The notes beneath the pieces were generated by a model. That model saw only the letters and a program-made list of their open reading frames with translations, was not told the DNA's origin and made no database searches. This document shows, piece after piece, positions 26,698 to 35,068 of a DNA stretch of 64,000 nucleotides (its first letter is position 1; the number at the start of each line of letters is the position of its first letter). This stretch comes from Sphingomonas yantingensis (GTDB taxonomy: Bacteria; Pseudomonadota; Alphaproteobacteria; Sphingomonadales; Sphingomonadaceae): positions 1 to 64,000 of the forward strand of contig NZ_JACIJJ010000002.1 of NCBI RefSeq assembly GCF_014199325.1, given 5' to 3'. A program made the translations under genes and the position numbers.

Positions 26698-27552
26698 ATG
26701 AAATTCTGCCGCTACGGCCCGCAGGGCGCCGAAAAGCCCGGCCTGATCGACGCCGATGGCCGCGTCCGCGACCTGTCGGGCCGTATCGACGACGTGACCG
26801 TCGCCGCCATCGCCGGCCTGTCGGTCGATCCGGAAACGCTGCCGCTGGTGGAGGGCACCCCGCGCCTCGGCGTGCCGGTCAAGGGCATCGGCAAGATCGT
26901 CGCGATCGGCCTCAATTACGAGGATCACGCGATCGAATCCAACCTGCCGATCCCGGCCGAGCCGATGATGTTCATGAAGGCGCTGTCGTCGCTGACCGGC
27001 CCGAACGACGAGGTGATGATCCCCAAGGGATCGACGCATACCGACTGGGAAGTCGAGCTCGCCGTCGTCATCGGCAGGATCGCGCGCCATGTCGAGGAAA
27101 CCGACGCGCTTTCGCACGTCGCGGGCTACGCGATCGCCAACGACGTGTCGGAACGCTTCGACCAGAAACAGCGCGGATCGCAATGGTCGAAGGGCAAGGG
27201 CCACGACACATTCTGTCCGCTCGGCCCCTGGCTGGTGACGCCCGATGAAGTGGGCGACCCCCAGGCGCTCGACATGTTCCTCGACGTCAACGGCGAGCGG
27301 ATGCAGACCGGCAATACCCGAACGATGATCTTCGGCGTCGCCGAACTGATCGCCTATGTCAGCCGCTTCGTCACGCTCTACCCCGGCGATGTGATGATTA
27401 CCGGCACCCCGCCGGGTGTCGGCGAGGGCAAGAAGCCGAACGCCACCTATCTGAAGGCTGGCGACACGATGCGGCTCGGCATCGCCGGCCTCGGTGAGCA
27501 GCACCAGCAGGTCGTAGCGTGGCGGCACCTCGGCGACGCGGTGCTCGGATGA
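26698..27552 (+). CDS. lra6: 2,4-diketo-3-deoxy-L-rhamnonate hydrolase (FAH family)
   Basis: This 284-residue FAH-family protein starts MKFCRYGPQGAEKPGLIDAD and contains VAIGLNYEDHAIES, the metal-binding HTDWEVELAVVIGR and GDVMITGTPPGVGEGKKP. In the modified Sphingomonas rhamnose pathway this type of enzyme splits 2,4-diketo-3-deoxyrhamnonate into pyruvate and L-lactate. It lies 11 bases after the dehydratase and overlaps the next dehydrogenase by four bases. Its presence instead of an aldolase shows that the organism uses the diketo route. Confidence 0.9.
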   Translation: MKFCRYGPQGAEKPGLIDADGRVRDLSGRIDDVTVAAIAGLSVDPETLPLVEGTPRLGVPVKGIGKIVAIGLNYEDHAIESNLPIPAEPMMFMKALSSLTGPNDEVMIPKGSTHTDWEVELAVVIGRIARHVEETDALSHVAGYAIANDVSERFDQKQRGSQWSKGKGHDTFCPLGPWLVTPDEVGDPQALDMFLDVNGERMQTGNTRTMIFGVAELIAYVSRFVTLYPGDVMITGTPPGVGEGKKPNATYLKAGDTMRLGIAGLGEQHQQVVAWRHLGDAVLG

Positions 27553-28292
27553 GCGTCTTTGCGGGCCGGTTCGCGGGCCGCGCCGCGATCGTCACCGGCG
27601 GCGCCTCGGGCCTCGGCCTTGCCGTCGCAGAGCGGATCGTGGCGGAGGGCGGGCGCGTCTCGCTCTGGGACATGAGCGATGCGCTCGACGCTGCCTGCGC
27701 GCGGCTCGGCGCGCATGCCGTACGCGTCGACGTATCGGACGAGGATGCGGTCGATGCCGCCGCGACCGCCAGCGAGGCGGCGCTCGGCCGCGTCGACATC
27801 CTGGTCTGCTCGGCCGGCATCACCGGGCCGACGGTGCCGGTGCACGAATTCGGGTTCGAGGGGTGGCGGCGCACGCTGTCGATCAACCTCGACGGCGTGT
27901 TCCTCTGCAATCGCGCGGTCGTGCCGCTGATGCTGGCGGGCGGCTATGGACGGATCGTCAACGTCTCTTCGGTCGCGGGCAAGGAGGGCAATCCCAATGC
28001 CAGCGCCTATTCGGCGTCGAAGGCGGGCGTGATCGGCTTTACCAAGTCGCTGGGCAAGGAGCTGGCGGGCGCGGGCATCATCGTCAACGCGCTGACCCCC
28101 GCGACGTTCGAGAGCCCGATCCTCGCGCAGCTTCCCCCCGAGCAGGTCGCTTACATGCGCGGCAAAATCCCCATGGGCCGCCTCGGCGAAGTGGCGGAGA
28201 GCGCGGCGATGGTGTGCTTCATGGCGAGCGAGGAATGCAGCTTCACCACCGCCGCGACGTTCGACACGTCGGGCGGGCGCACCACTTACTGA
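27549..28292 (+). CDS. lra5: 2-keto-3-deoxy-L-rhamnonate 4-dehydrogenase (SDR)
   Basis: This 247-residue short-chain dehydrogenase has TGGASGLG as NAD motif, VNVSSVAGKEG with the catalytic Ser and AYSASKAG with Tyr and Lys. It oxidises 2-keto-3-deoxy-L-rhamnonate at C4 to the 2,4-diketo acid that the preceding FAH-family enzyme cleaves. The ATG at 27549 overlaps the hydrolase stop (ATGA). Assignment relies on family plus operon position between hydrolase and lactonase. Confidence 0.87.
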   Translation: MSVFAGRFAGRAAIVTGGASGLGLAVAERIVAEGGRVSLWDMSDALDAACARLGAHAVRVDVSDEDAVDAAATASEAALGRVDILVCSAGITGPTVPVHEFGFEGWRRTLSINLDGVFLCNRAVVPLMLAGGYGRIVNVSSVAGKEGNPNASAYSASKAGVIGFTKSLGKELAGAGIIVNALTPATFESPILAQLPPEQVAYMRGKIPMGRLGEVAESAAMVCFMASEECSFTTAATFDTSGGRTTY

Positions 28293-28303
28293 AGGCGCCG
28301 GCG

Positions 28304-29200
28304 ATGTCGCCGCCCTTCGTCGATGCGCACGTCCACCTCTGGGACCTCTCGCGCATCCGCTATCCGTGGCTGACGCCGCCCTTCGCCGATGACGGCCCCA
28401 ACGGATCGGTCGAAAGAATCGCGCGCGATTACGGCCTCGCCGACTATCGTGCGGATGCGGCCGGCTGGGACGTGCGCGGGATCGTCCATGTCGATGCCGG
28501 GGCCGATCCGGCACAGGCGCTGGACGAGACCGCGTGGCTGCAAGGGCTGGCCGAAGAGACCGGCTTGCCGAGCGCGATCGTCGCGTTCGCCGACCTCGCC
28601 GGCTCGAACCTCGACGCGCTGCTCGCCGCCCATGTCGCGCACAAGAACGTCCGCGGCATCCGGCATATCGTCAACTGGCACCCCGATCCGCGGCGCAGCT
28701 ATACCCCGCGCGACGTGACGCAGGATGACGCGTGGCAGGCGGGATATGCCCGGCTCGCCGCGCATGACCTGAGCTTCGACCTCCAGGCCTATCCCGGCCA
28801 GTTCCCCGCACTCGCCCGGCTGATCGTGCGCCATCCGGGCACGCCGGTGATGCTTAACCACGCCGGCATGATGGTGCCCGGCGAGGAGGCAGAGTGGCAT
28901 GCGGGGATGCGCGCGCTCGCCGCCGTCCCGCATGTCGCGGTCAAGCTGTCCGGCTTCGGTTTCACCCGCCGGCCGTTCGATGCGCATCACGCGCGCGGCA
29001 TCATCCTGTCGGCGATCGACTGGTTCGGGACCGACCGGGTGATGGTCGCCAGCGACTTTCCGACCGACAAGCTCTTCGGCCCCTTTGACGCGCAGCTTTC
29101 CGCCTGCGCCGCCGCCGTCGCCGATTTCACCGAGGATGAGCAGCGGGCGATGTTCGCCGGCAACGCCAACCGCCTCTATCGCCTGGGCCTCTCGCTATGA
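28304..29200 (+). CDS. lra2: L-rhamnono-1,4-lactonase (amidohydrolase family)
   Basis: This 298-residue amidohydrolase-2 protein begins MSPPFVDAHVHLWDLSRIRY with the HxH metal motif. Further conserved parts are IVNWHPDPRR, VMLNHAGMMVPG and MVASDFPTDK, which holds the catalytic Asp. Sugar lactonases of this family hydrolyse rhamnono- or fucono-lactone; here the context gives L-rhamnono-lactone. It lies 11 bases after the 4-dehydrogenase and overlaps the transporter gene by four bases. ATG at 28304 follows a GAAGG sequence. Confidence 0.88.
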   Translation: MSPPFVDAHVHLWDLSRIRYPWLTPPFADDGPNGSVERIARDYGLADYRADAAGWDVRGIVHVDAGADPAQALDETAWLQGLAEETGLPSAIVAFADLAGSNLDALLAAHVAHKNVRGIRHIVNWHPDPRRSYTPRDVTQDDAWQAGYARLAAHDLSFDLQAYPGQFPALARLIVRHPGTPVMLNHAGMMVPGEEAEWHAGMRALAAVPHVAVKLSGFGFTRRPFDAHHARGIILSAIDWFGTDRVMVASDFPTDKLFGPFDAQLSACAAAVADFTEDEQRAMFAGNANRLYRLGLSL

Positions 29201-30252
29201 CCCCCAATCCGCTGATCGGCGTCCTCTATCACTGGCTGGGCGGCTTCGCCTCGGCGAGCTTCTATGTCCCCTATCGCGGCGTGAAGCGGTGGAGCTGGGA
29301 AATCTACTGGCTGACCGGCGGTATCTTTTCCTGGGCGATCGCGCCGTGGTTCTTCGCCTCGCTCCAGACCAGCGACCTGCTCGGTGTGCTGGGCGCGGCG
29401 CCGTCCGGCGCGATCCTGTGGCCTTTCGTGTTCGGGATGCTGTGGGGACTGGGCGGTCTCACCTATGGGCTCACCATGCGCTATCTCGGCCTGTCGCTCG
29501 GCATGGCGGTGGTGCTGGGGCTGTGCACGGTGTTCGGCACGTTGATCCCGCCGATCTTCACCGGCGAGTTCGGGCCGAAGCTGCTCGGCACCGCCAGCGG
29601 CAACGTCATCCTGATCGGGCTGGCGGTGACGCTGCTCGGCATCGGCGTCGTCGCGATGGCGGGCGCGCGCAAGGATGCGAGCTTGTCGGCGGAGCAGAAG
29701 GCCGCCGCCGTCGCCGAGTTCGATTTTCGCAAGGGCCTTGCCGTCGCGATCTTCTCGGGCGTCATGTCCTCCTGCTTCGCCTTCGGGCTGGCGGCGGGCG
29801 AGCCGATCAAGGCGCTGTCGGCCGCCGCGGGCACCGGGCCGCTCTGGACCGGGCTGCCGATCCTCTGCCTCGTCATGGCCGGGGGTCTCGTCACCAATGC
29901 GATCTGGTGCGCGATCCTGATCGCCCGCAACAAGAGCGCCGGCCAGTGGACCGGCCGCGGCGAGGCGGCGGGGGCGGCGCTGCTGCCCAACTATCTCCTC
30001 TCGGCGCTGGCGGGTACGACCTGGTACTTCCAGTTCTTCTTCTATTCGATGGGGGAGAGCCAGATGGGCAGCCTCGGCTTTTCGAGCTGGACGCTGCACA
30101 TGGCCTCGATCATCATCTTCGGCACGCTCTGGGGCTTCGCGTTTCGCGAATGGAAGGCGGCGAGTGCACCCGTCCGCGCGGCGGTGTGGAGCGGCGTCGG
30201 TATCCTCGTCCTCGCTACCGTCGTCATCGGTTACGGCAACAGCCTCGCCTGA
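29197..30252 (+). CDS. rhaT: L-rhamnose/proton symporter, RhaT family
   Basis: This 351-residue protein has about ten hydrophobic helices and the RhaT-type start GVLYHWLGGFASASFYVPYR, plus LTYGLTMRYLGLSLGMAVVL and GTLIPPIFTGEF. E. coli RhaT (about 344 residues) takes up L-rhamnose with H+. It is the last gene of the rhamnose operon and overlaps the lactonase gene by four bases. It would bring into the cytosol the rhamnose freed in the periplasm by the GH106 enzyme. Confidence 0.92.
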   Translation: MTPNPLIGVLYHWLGGFASASFYVPYRGVKRWSWEIYWLTGGIFSWAIAPWFFASLQTSDLLGVLGAAPSGAILWPFVFGMLWGLGGLTYGLTMRYLGLSLGMAVVLGLCTVFGTLIPPIFTGEFGPKLLGTASGNVILIGLAVTLLGIGVVAMAGARKDASLSAEQKAAAVAEFDFRKGLAVAIFSGVMSSCFAFGLAAGEPIKALSAAAGTGPLWTGLPILCLVMAGGLVTNAIWCAILIARNKSAGQWTGRGEAAGAALLPNYLLSALAGTTWYFQFFFYSMGESQMGSLGFSSWTLHMASIIIFGTLWGFAFREWKAASAPVRAAVWSGVGILVLATVVIGYGNSLA

Positions 30253-30267
30253 CGGCTCGCGGCAGGG

Positions 30268-31557
30268 TCAGTTCGCCGCGAGGCGCGCCGGGGCGATATC
30301 TTTCGCCTCGACCGGCGGGGCGGCGGGCGAGCGGCTGGCGTAATAGAGTGACACGGCCTCGATCTCCCGGTCCGTCATCTTCGCGGCGACCGCGGGCATC
30401 GGGTTGGCGGGCACGTCGCCGCCGCGAACGCCTGTACGATACAGGCGCAGCTGGTCGCGCAGATAGAGCGGATACTGCCCGTCGAGCCCCGGATAGGCCT
30501 TGCTCGCGGCGGCGGTGACACCGTGACAACTGGCGCACCCGGCGACGCCGCGATCGGGAAGGCCGCGGACCGCGATCCGCTCGCCAAGCGCCAGCGTCGT
30601 GGGATCGGCCTTGACCGCCGCGCCCGAAACCTTGGGCTGCGACGAATAATAGCCGGCAAGGCCCGCGATCTGCTGCGGCGTCAGCTGGACCGCGACATTC
30701 TGCATGATGCCGCTCTGGCGGACGCCGGTGCGGTAGAGATTGAGCTGCCGGATGATCTGCTCTCGCGTGAGCAGGGCGATGTTCGGGATGCCGCCGCTGG
30801 CGCGCGCACGCCCGTCGACGCCGTGGCACGCGACGCAGCTCTTGCCGATCTCCGCCACTTCGGCGCTATGGCCGAAGCCGAGCGCGGGCGTGGAGAAGTT
30901 GACCGCCGCCTCTGCCGTCCGCGTCCCGCCGATCACATAGGGCTGCGGGCGGAGGTCACCCGGCGGCAGCATCGGCAGCGCGCCGGTCGCATTCTTCGAC
31001 GCACCGAGCGTGACGTCGCGATACTGCTGATAGTTCATGTTCTTCATCGCGCCGAGGAAGGCGACCATCGCCCACACCTCGTCGTCGCGGTCGCCCGCGG
31101 GCCAGGCGGGCATCGCGCTGTACTTGACGCCGTGCTTGACGATCCAGAACAGCTCGGACGGCGTATATTCCTTGAGCGAGGAGCCCATCAGATATTGCGG
31201 CTGGGGGCGCATCGACAGCGCGATCGGGTTCTGGCCCATCCCCGGCGCACCGTGGCAGTTCGAGCAGACGCGGTCGTAATGCGTCGCGCCCTTTTCGATC
31301 AGCGCGGCCGACCTGATCTCCGCCGGCGGGTCGAGATTGCGCGAATGGAAGGCGACCGAACGCTGGAAGGCGAAATGGAGGAAGCTCGCCCACCCCTGCG
31401 GATGCGGGGTCGAGGCGGCGAGATTGAGCACCCCCGACATCGCCAGCAGCACCGCACCGATGCCGCCGATCAGGCCCGCGGTCGCCAGCGGAACGAGCCA
31501 CTGACGGATCTTCCTGGGAAAGAATTCGCGACGGACGGGGGGGCGGGGATCGGTCAC
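30268..31557 (-). CDS. Membrane-anchored three-haem cytochrome c
   Basis: This 429-residue protein has one N-terminal transmembrane segment (about residues 20-42) and three CXXCH haem sites: C98-H102 (CSNCH), C241-H245 (CVACH) and C341-H345 (CASCH). It should face the periplasm and carry electrons, for example from a dehydrogenase to a terminal oxidase. The GTG at 31557 has a GGAAA sequence upstream and removes an Arg-rich extension without clear homology. No oxidase or PQQ dehydrogenase gene is adjacent, so the partner is unknown. It is convergent with rhaT, only 15 bases away. Confidence 0.85.
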   Translation of the reverse strand: MTDPRPPVRREFFPRKIRQWLVPLATAGLIGGIGAVLLAMSGVLNLAASTPHPQGWASFLHFAFQRSVAFHSRNLDPPAEIRSAALIEKGATHYDRVCSNCHGAPGMGQNPIALSMRPQPQYLMGSSLKEYTPSELFWIVKHGVKYSAMPAWPAGDRDDEVWAMVAFLGAMKNMNYQQYRDVTLGASKNATGALPMLPPGDLRPQPYVIGGTRTAEAAVNFSTPALGFGHSAEVAEIGKSCVACHGVDGRARASGGIPNIALLTREQIIRQLNLYRTGVRQSGIMQNVAVQLTPQQIAGLAGYYSSQPKVSGAAVKADPTTLALGERIAVRGLPDRGVAGCASCHGVTAAASKAYPGLDGQYPLYLRDQLRLYRTGVRGGDVPANPMPAVAAKMTDREIEAVSLYYASRSPAAPPVEAKDIAPARLAAN

Positions 31558-31673
31558 GAACTGATTTCCATCAATAATGCATCTTTCCGCGAACCCGCGG
31601 ATGCCGCGCTGGTTCCGATGCGGCCCGCGGCGATGGACCAATGTCCGTAACCGTCCGTCCTGCCTCGTGCATT

Positions 31674-31689
31674 GGCAATTGCCGGCAAT
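31674..31689. promoter_or_regulatory. Two overlapping palindromes upstream of the small membrane protein
   Basis: GGCAATTGCC (31674-31683) and ATTGCCGGCAAT (31678-31689) are both perfect palindromes sharing six bases. TTGGCA at 31672 could be a -35 element with TACGCT 16 bases downstream. The block lies about 40-50 bp before the gene at 31726, so it may be an operator over a promoter. The rest of the 168-bp gap shows nothing I can name. Confidence 0.35.
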
Positions 31690-31725
31690 CCTGTACGCTG
31701 GCGTTCCACGAGAGAGGGACGGCGC

Positions 31726-31989
31726 ATGCGCATCCCGCTTCAGATGCAGAGGTCGCCGTTGAAACGCTTTCTGATCGCCGCCCGCGTCCTGCTGCTCGTG
31801 ACGCTGTTGTTCCTGCCGTCGATGGGGGTGCTGATGGGCGTCGCGTTCCTGACCGGGTCGACGCGATGGTTCCTGTTCGTCGGCACGCCCGTGGTGCTGG
31901 CGAATGCGGCGATCGTTCTGTGGAAGCCGCAGCGCCGGCGGATCTGGGCCTGGACGGGCGCGATCAGCGGGCGGCGATCGGCGGTATAG
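31726..31989 (+). CDS. Small membrane protein, unknown function
   Basis: The reading frame gives 87 residues from the ATG at 31726, which has GAGAGGGACGGC before it. Two hydrophobic segments are present, FLIAARVLLLVTLLFLPSMG and RWFLFVGTPVVLANAAIVLW, with a basic tail RRRIWAWTGAISGRR. It stands alone between divergent and convergent neighbours. I do not recognise the family. Confidence 0.5.
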   Translation: MRIPLQMQRSPLKRFLIAARVLLLVTLLFLPSMGVLMGVAFLTGSTRWFLFVGTPVVLANAAIVLWKPQRRRIWAWTGAISGRRSAV

Positions 31990-32004
31990 CCGACGAGCGG
32001 GTTC

Positions 32005-32033
32005 GGCGAGACGGCCCCATGGCCGCGCTCGCC
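32005..32033. terminator. Strong hairpin between convergent genes
   Basis: GGCGAG-a-CGGCC, loop CCAT, GGCCG-cg-CTCGCC forms an 11-bp stem with one small asymmetric bulge. It lies in the 64-bp gap between the plus-strand small membrane protein (ends 31989) and the minus-strand outer-membrane protein (ends 32054). It could stop transcription from both sides; there is no T-tract. Confidence 0.5.
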
Positions 32034-32053
32034 TCCCCAGGGGACGTCCGAAG

Positions 32054-32890
32054 CTAGAAGCGGAACGCGGCGGTCACGCGCATCGTGTGGAAGTCGAAGC
32101 GCGGGTCGCTGCGGCTGAACTCGGTGCCGGGCTGGCCGTTCAGGACGAACGGATTGCTCGCCACCGCATTGCCCGCGGTCGCGCGGACGCGGTAATCGTC
32201 CTCGGTATAGCGGGTATAGAGATATTCGAGCCCGACCGAGAAATTGCGGCCCAGCGCCTGCTCGACACCGCCGCCGAACACCGCCCCCTTTGAGAACAGC
32301 TTGCGGCCGTTGTCGGAAAAGGCGTTGACGGTGTTGCTGGTCGTGAAGCTGTTCTTGATCCGCGCATAGGCCGGACCGCCGGTCGCGTAGAACAGCGTCT
32401 TGCCGCCCGCGGCATAGCCGAAGCGGCCACGGATATTGGCCTCCCACTCGATCTCGCGCGTCATCGTGTAGAAGGCGGGGGTGGTGCTGAACGAGCTGAC
32501 GCTGTCGATCACCTCCGTCCGGCCGAACTCGCCCAGCACGCCGACGACGAAATCGCCGATCCGCGCGTCCCAGCCGATGCGGCCGTGATAGGCGATGTCG
32601 TCCTTGTCGTTGCGACACGCATTGGCCGGTCGCGGGCCGTTCGCCGCACCGTTGCAGAAGCCCGGCGAGAAGGCATTGGCCCCGGTCGTCGTCGTGATCG
32701 TGTCATACGATCCGTCGAAGCCGCGGTCGAACCGCTGGAACTCGCGCACGTCATTGTTCTGGACGCCGATCCCGAACGAGCCGCCGACATAGGGGCCGTT
32801 GAAATTGTCGTCGCTCGGCGCGTCCTGCGCCATGGCGGGCGCGGCGGCGAGCGCCAGCGCCGCCACGGTTGCGTGCATCAGGTGTCGCAT
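32054..32890 (-). CDS. Outer-membrane beta-barrel protein (OmpA-like/Omp25 type)
   Basis: This 278-residue protein has a signal peptide ending at PAMAQD, then an N-terminal GPYVGGSFGIGVQNND that is typical of eight-stranded porin-like barrels, alternating aromatic strands, and a C-terminal Phe (MRVTAAFRF) as the barrel-assembly signal. No peptidoglycan-binding domain follows. It contributes to the envelope, but function beyond that is unknown. It lies downstream of the two ferritin-like genes on the same strand, 31 bases away. Confidence 0.82.
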   Translation of the reverse strand: MRHLMHATVAALALAAAPAMAQDAPSDDNFNGPYVGGSFGIGVQNNDVREFQRFDRGFDGSYDTITTTTGANAFSPGFCNGAANGPRPANACRNDKDDIAYHGRIGWDARIGDFVVGVLGEFGRTEVIDSVSSFSTTPAFYTMTREIEWEANIRGRFGYAAGGKTLFYATGGPAYARIKNSFTTSNTVNAFSDNGRKLFSKGAVFGGGVEQALGRNFSVGLEYLYTRYTEDDYRVRATAGNAVASNPFVLNGQPGTEFSRSDPRFDFHTMRVTAAFRF

Positions 32891-32921
32891 GGTCGAAACT
32901 CCCCTTTGGTCCGCTTGCGCG

Positions 32922-33914
32922 TCAGTTGGCGGCGCTCAGCCGGATGTTGCCGTTGACGCCCGCGGGGAAGAACCCGCCGCGATCGGTCGCCAGCTTGTTG
33001 AGATAGGCGATGTTGAGCACCTGTCCCGCCGACCGGCTATAGGCGACGCCCGAGCCGTCGGTCGGCACGATGTTGGACGCATTGCCGTTCGGGCGGACGC
33101 CCTGGTCGAGGTCGCTGGTCCCGTCGAGGCTGTCGCGCGCGTTCGAGATCGCCTCCGTCGCGTCGATCAGCGCTGTCGTGTTGACGCCCTTTCGATAGAG
33201 GACGGTCCGCACGAGGCCAGCGTGATACGCCTCCGCCGCGAGGATGCCGGCGGCGGCCTCCAGGAACCCCTTGTTGGTGATGAGCACCGACGCGCCCTTG
33301 TAGGCGGTGACGCCCACATCCTCGAAGATGAACGCGCCGAGTAGGAAATTCTCGTCGCTGGCATAGGGGTCGAACGACGCGCCCGCGCCGATCAGCCCCG
33401 CCGCGCGCGCGGCCGAGGAGAAGGCGCCGTTGGGGTCGGTACCGATGTCGAGCGCGGGCTGTGCGACCGCGCTGGCGCCGAGATTGCGGCGCAGGAAGGC
33501 GACGTGCGCGATCTCGTCATTGGCGATTTCTCGCGCATATTGGCGCACCAGCGGATCGGTGAAGTTCACCGCGCGCCCGCCGGTGACGCCGCCCTGCGTG
33601 CCCGTGCCCGTCAGCTGATTGGCGGGCAGGCCGGTGCCGAACGCCGCGAACGAATAGAATTGCGCCTCGAGATATTCGAGGTTGAGCGCGAAATTGAGCA
33701 CGTCCGCGTCGGTCAGCGGCGCCGGCGTGGGCGTCGGCGTCGGCTGGATGATCGGCTGGAAGTCGTTCTTGCTGCCGCCGCCGCAGGCGGCGAGCAGCGA
33801 CGCCCCGGCCACCGCGGCGGAGGCGGTGCCGGCGGTGCGCAGGAAACGGCGGCGTTCCTCGCGACGATGGTCGCAGGCGTCGAGAATCTGGGATAGCTGG
33901 TCGGTCTGGCTCAT
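32922..33914 (-). CDS. Ferritin-like domain lipoprotein (copy 1)
   Basis: This 330-residue protein carries a twin-arginine-like segment [10 protein letters not shown] and a lipobox-like LLAAC followed by GGGSKND, so it is probably exported and lipid-anchored. A Pro/Thr linker leads to a ferritin-like four-helix domain with Glu/His metal-ligand candidates in [35 protein letters not shown] and [11 protein letters not shown] (the PCC13-62/desiccation-related ferritin_2 type). Role may be metal binding or peroxide protection in the periplasm. It is a close tandem paralogue of the next upstream gene. Confidence 0.83.
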   Translation of the reverse strand: MSQTDQLSQILDACDHRREERRRFLRTAGTASAAVAGASLLAACGGGSKNDFQPIIQPTPTPTPAPLTDADVLNFALNLEYLEAQFYSFAAFGTGLPANQLTGTGTQGGVTGGRAVNFTDPLVRQYAREIANDEIAHVAFLRRNLGASAVAQPALDIGTDPNGAFSSAARAAGLIGAGASFDPYASDENFLLGAFIFEDVGVTAYKGASVLITNKGFLEAAAGILAAEAYHAGLVRTVLYRKGVNTTALIDATEAISNARDSLDGTSDLDQGVRPNGNASNIVPTDGSGVAYSRSAGQVLNIAYLNKLATDRGGFFPAGVNGNIRLSAAN

Positions 33915-33946
33915 GTCGTCCTCCCGTTCGGAAGCGTATTGCTGGA

Positions 33947-34912
33947 TCAGTTCGCCGCGCTCATGCGCAGCGTGCCGTTGACGCCGTTCGGGAAGAACCC
34001 GCCGCCCGTGACCGCCGCCCGGTTGAGGTAGACGATGTTGAGCACCTGGCCTGCGGTGCGGCTGTAGGCGAGGCCGTCGGCGTCGAGCGGCACGATGTTG
34101 CTGGTCGTCGCATTGCCGGTACCGCTGGCGCGCACGCCCTGGTCGAGGTCGCTGGTCCCGTCGAGGCTGTCGCGCGCGTTCGAGATCGCCTCTGTCGCGT
34201 CGATGAGCGCGGGGGTGGTCATGCCCTTGGCATAGAGCGTCGTGCGGACGATCGCGGCATGATACGCCTCGACCGCGAGAATGCCGGCGGCCGCCTCCAG
34301 GAAGGTCTTGTTGCTGACCAGCGGCGACGCGCCCTTGTACGCGGTGACGCCCACATCCTCGAAGATGAAGGCGGCGAGGAGGAAGTTCTCGTCGCTGGCA
34401 TAGGGGTCGAAGGCGACGCCCGGCCCGACCAGCCCGGCGGCGCGCGCTGCGTTCGAAAACGCACCGTTCGGATCGGCGCTGATGTCGATCGCGGGCTGTG
34501 CGACGGCCGTGGCACCGATCGCGGTGCGCAGGAAATCGACATGCGCGCGCTCGTCCGCGGCAATTTCTTGCGCGTAGCGGGCGACGACGGGGTCGGTGAA
34601 ATTGACGCGGCGCCCGCCGGTTGCGGCGCCGGCCGCGCCGGTGCCCGACAGGCTGGTGGTCGGCAGCCCCGCGCCGGTCGCGGCATAGAGGTAGAACTGT
34701 GCCTCGAGATATTCGAGGTTCAGCGCGAAGTTCAGAATGTCGCCGTCGGTGATCGTCGACGTCTGTGCCGCGGCGGGCGACGCCCCTGCGGTCAGAACGA
34801 AGCCGCCCGCAATCGCCGAGGCGGTGCTGAACGCGTTGAAGAAGGCGCGGCGGTCGGCTCGCCGCTGCGAACGGGCCTCCATCGCGTCGAGAAGGTCGCT
34901 GCTATCGGCCAT
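33947..34912 (-). CDS. Ferritin-like domain protein, exported (copy 2)
   Basis: This 321-residue protein has the same ferritin-like layout as the downstream copy ([50 protein letters not shown]) and the same C terminus ending in MSAAN versus LSAAN. The N terminus has [17 protein letters not shown], a twin-arginine-like signal, and an Ala-rich cleavage region (ASPAAAQ) but no lipobox Cys. So this copy is likely soluble in the periplasm while the other is lipid-anchored. The two are 32 bases apart and probably co-transcribed, with this gene first. It is divergent from the Crp-sigma operon. Confidence 0.83.
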   Translation of the reverse strand: MADSSDLLDAMEARSQRRADRRAFFNAFSTASAIAGGFVLTAGASPAAAQTSTITDGDILNFALNLEYLEAQFYLYAATGAGLPTTSLSGTGAAGAATGGRRVNFTDPVVARYAQEIAADERAHVDFLRTAIGATAVAQPAIDISADPNGAFSNAARAAGLVGPGVAFDPYASDENFLLAAFIFEDVGVTAYKGASPLVSNKTFLEAAAGILAVEAYHAAIVRTTLYAKGMTTPALIDATEAISNARDSLDGTSDLDQGVRASGTGNATTSNIVPLDADGLAYSRTAGQVLNIVYLNRAAVTGGGFFPNGVNGTLRMSAAN

Positions 34913-34980
34913 GCCCGGAACTCCCTGAAGATCGCCATCACAACGCAGGAGGCTATCAGGATTTCAGCCGCTTAAAGCGT

Positions 34981-34999
34981 GCGTACGCCAGCCGTACGC
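34981..34999. promoter_or_regulatory. Perfect 7-bp inverted repeat in the divergent gap
   Basis: GCGTACG-CCAGC-CGTACGC is a perfect inverted repeat with a 5-bp spacer in the 156-bp gap between the ferritin-like genes and the Crp-type gene. It is a candidate binding site for the neighbouring Crp/Fnr-type regulator or another dimeric regulator. It does not match the classical Crp or Fnr consensus. Confidence 0.45.
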
Positions 35000-35068
35000 T
35001 GTGCATCCGCGCCCGGAACCTTTTCGTATCTCGTTCGCCGGCCAATTACCCGAAGAGGGCGAGCGCGC

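Noticed and set aside
35015..35035. GGAAC followed by CGTT as an ECF (EcfG-type) promoter for the Crp-sigma operon
   Set aside because: The spacer is only 12 bases, shorter than the usual 16-17, so the match is probably accidental.
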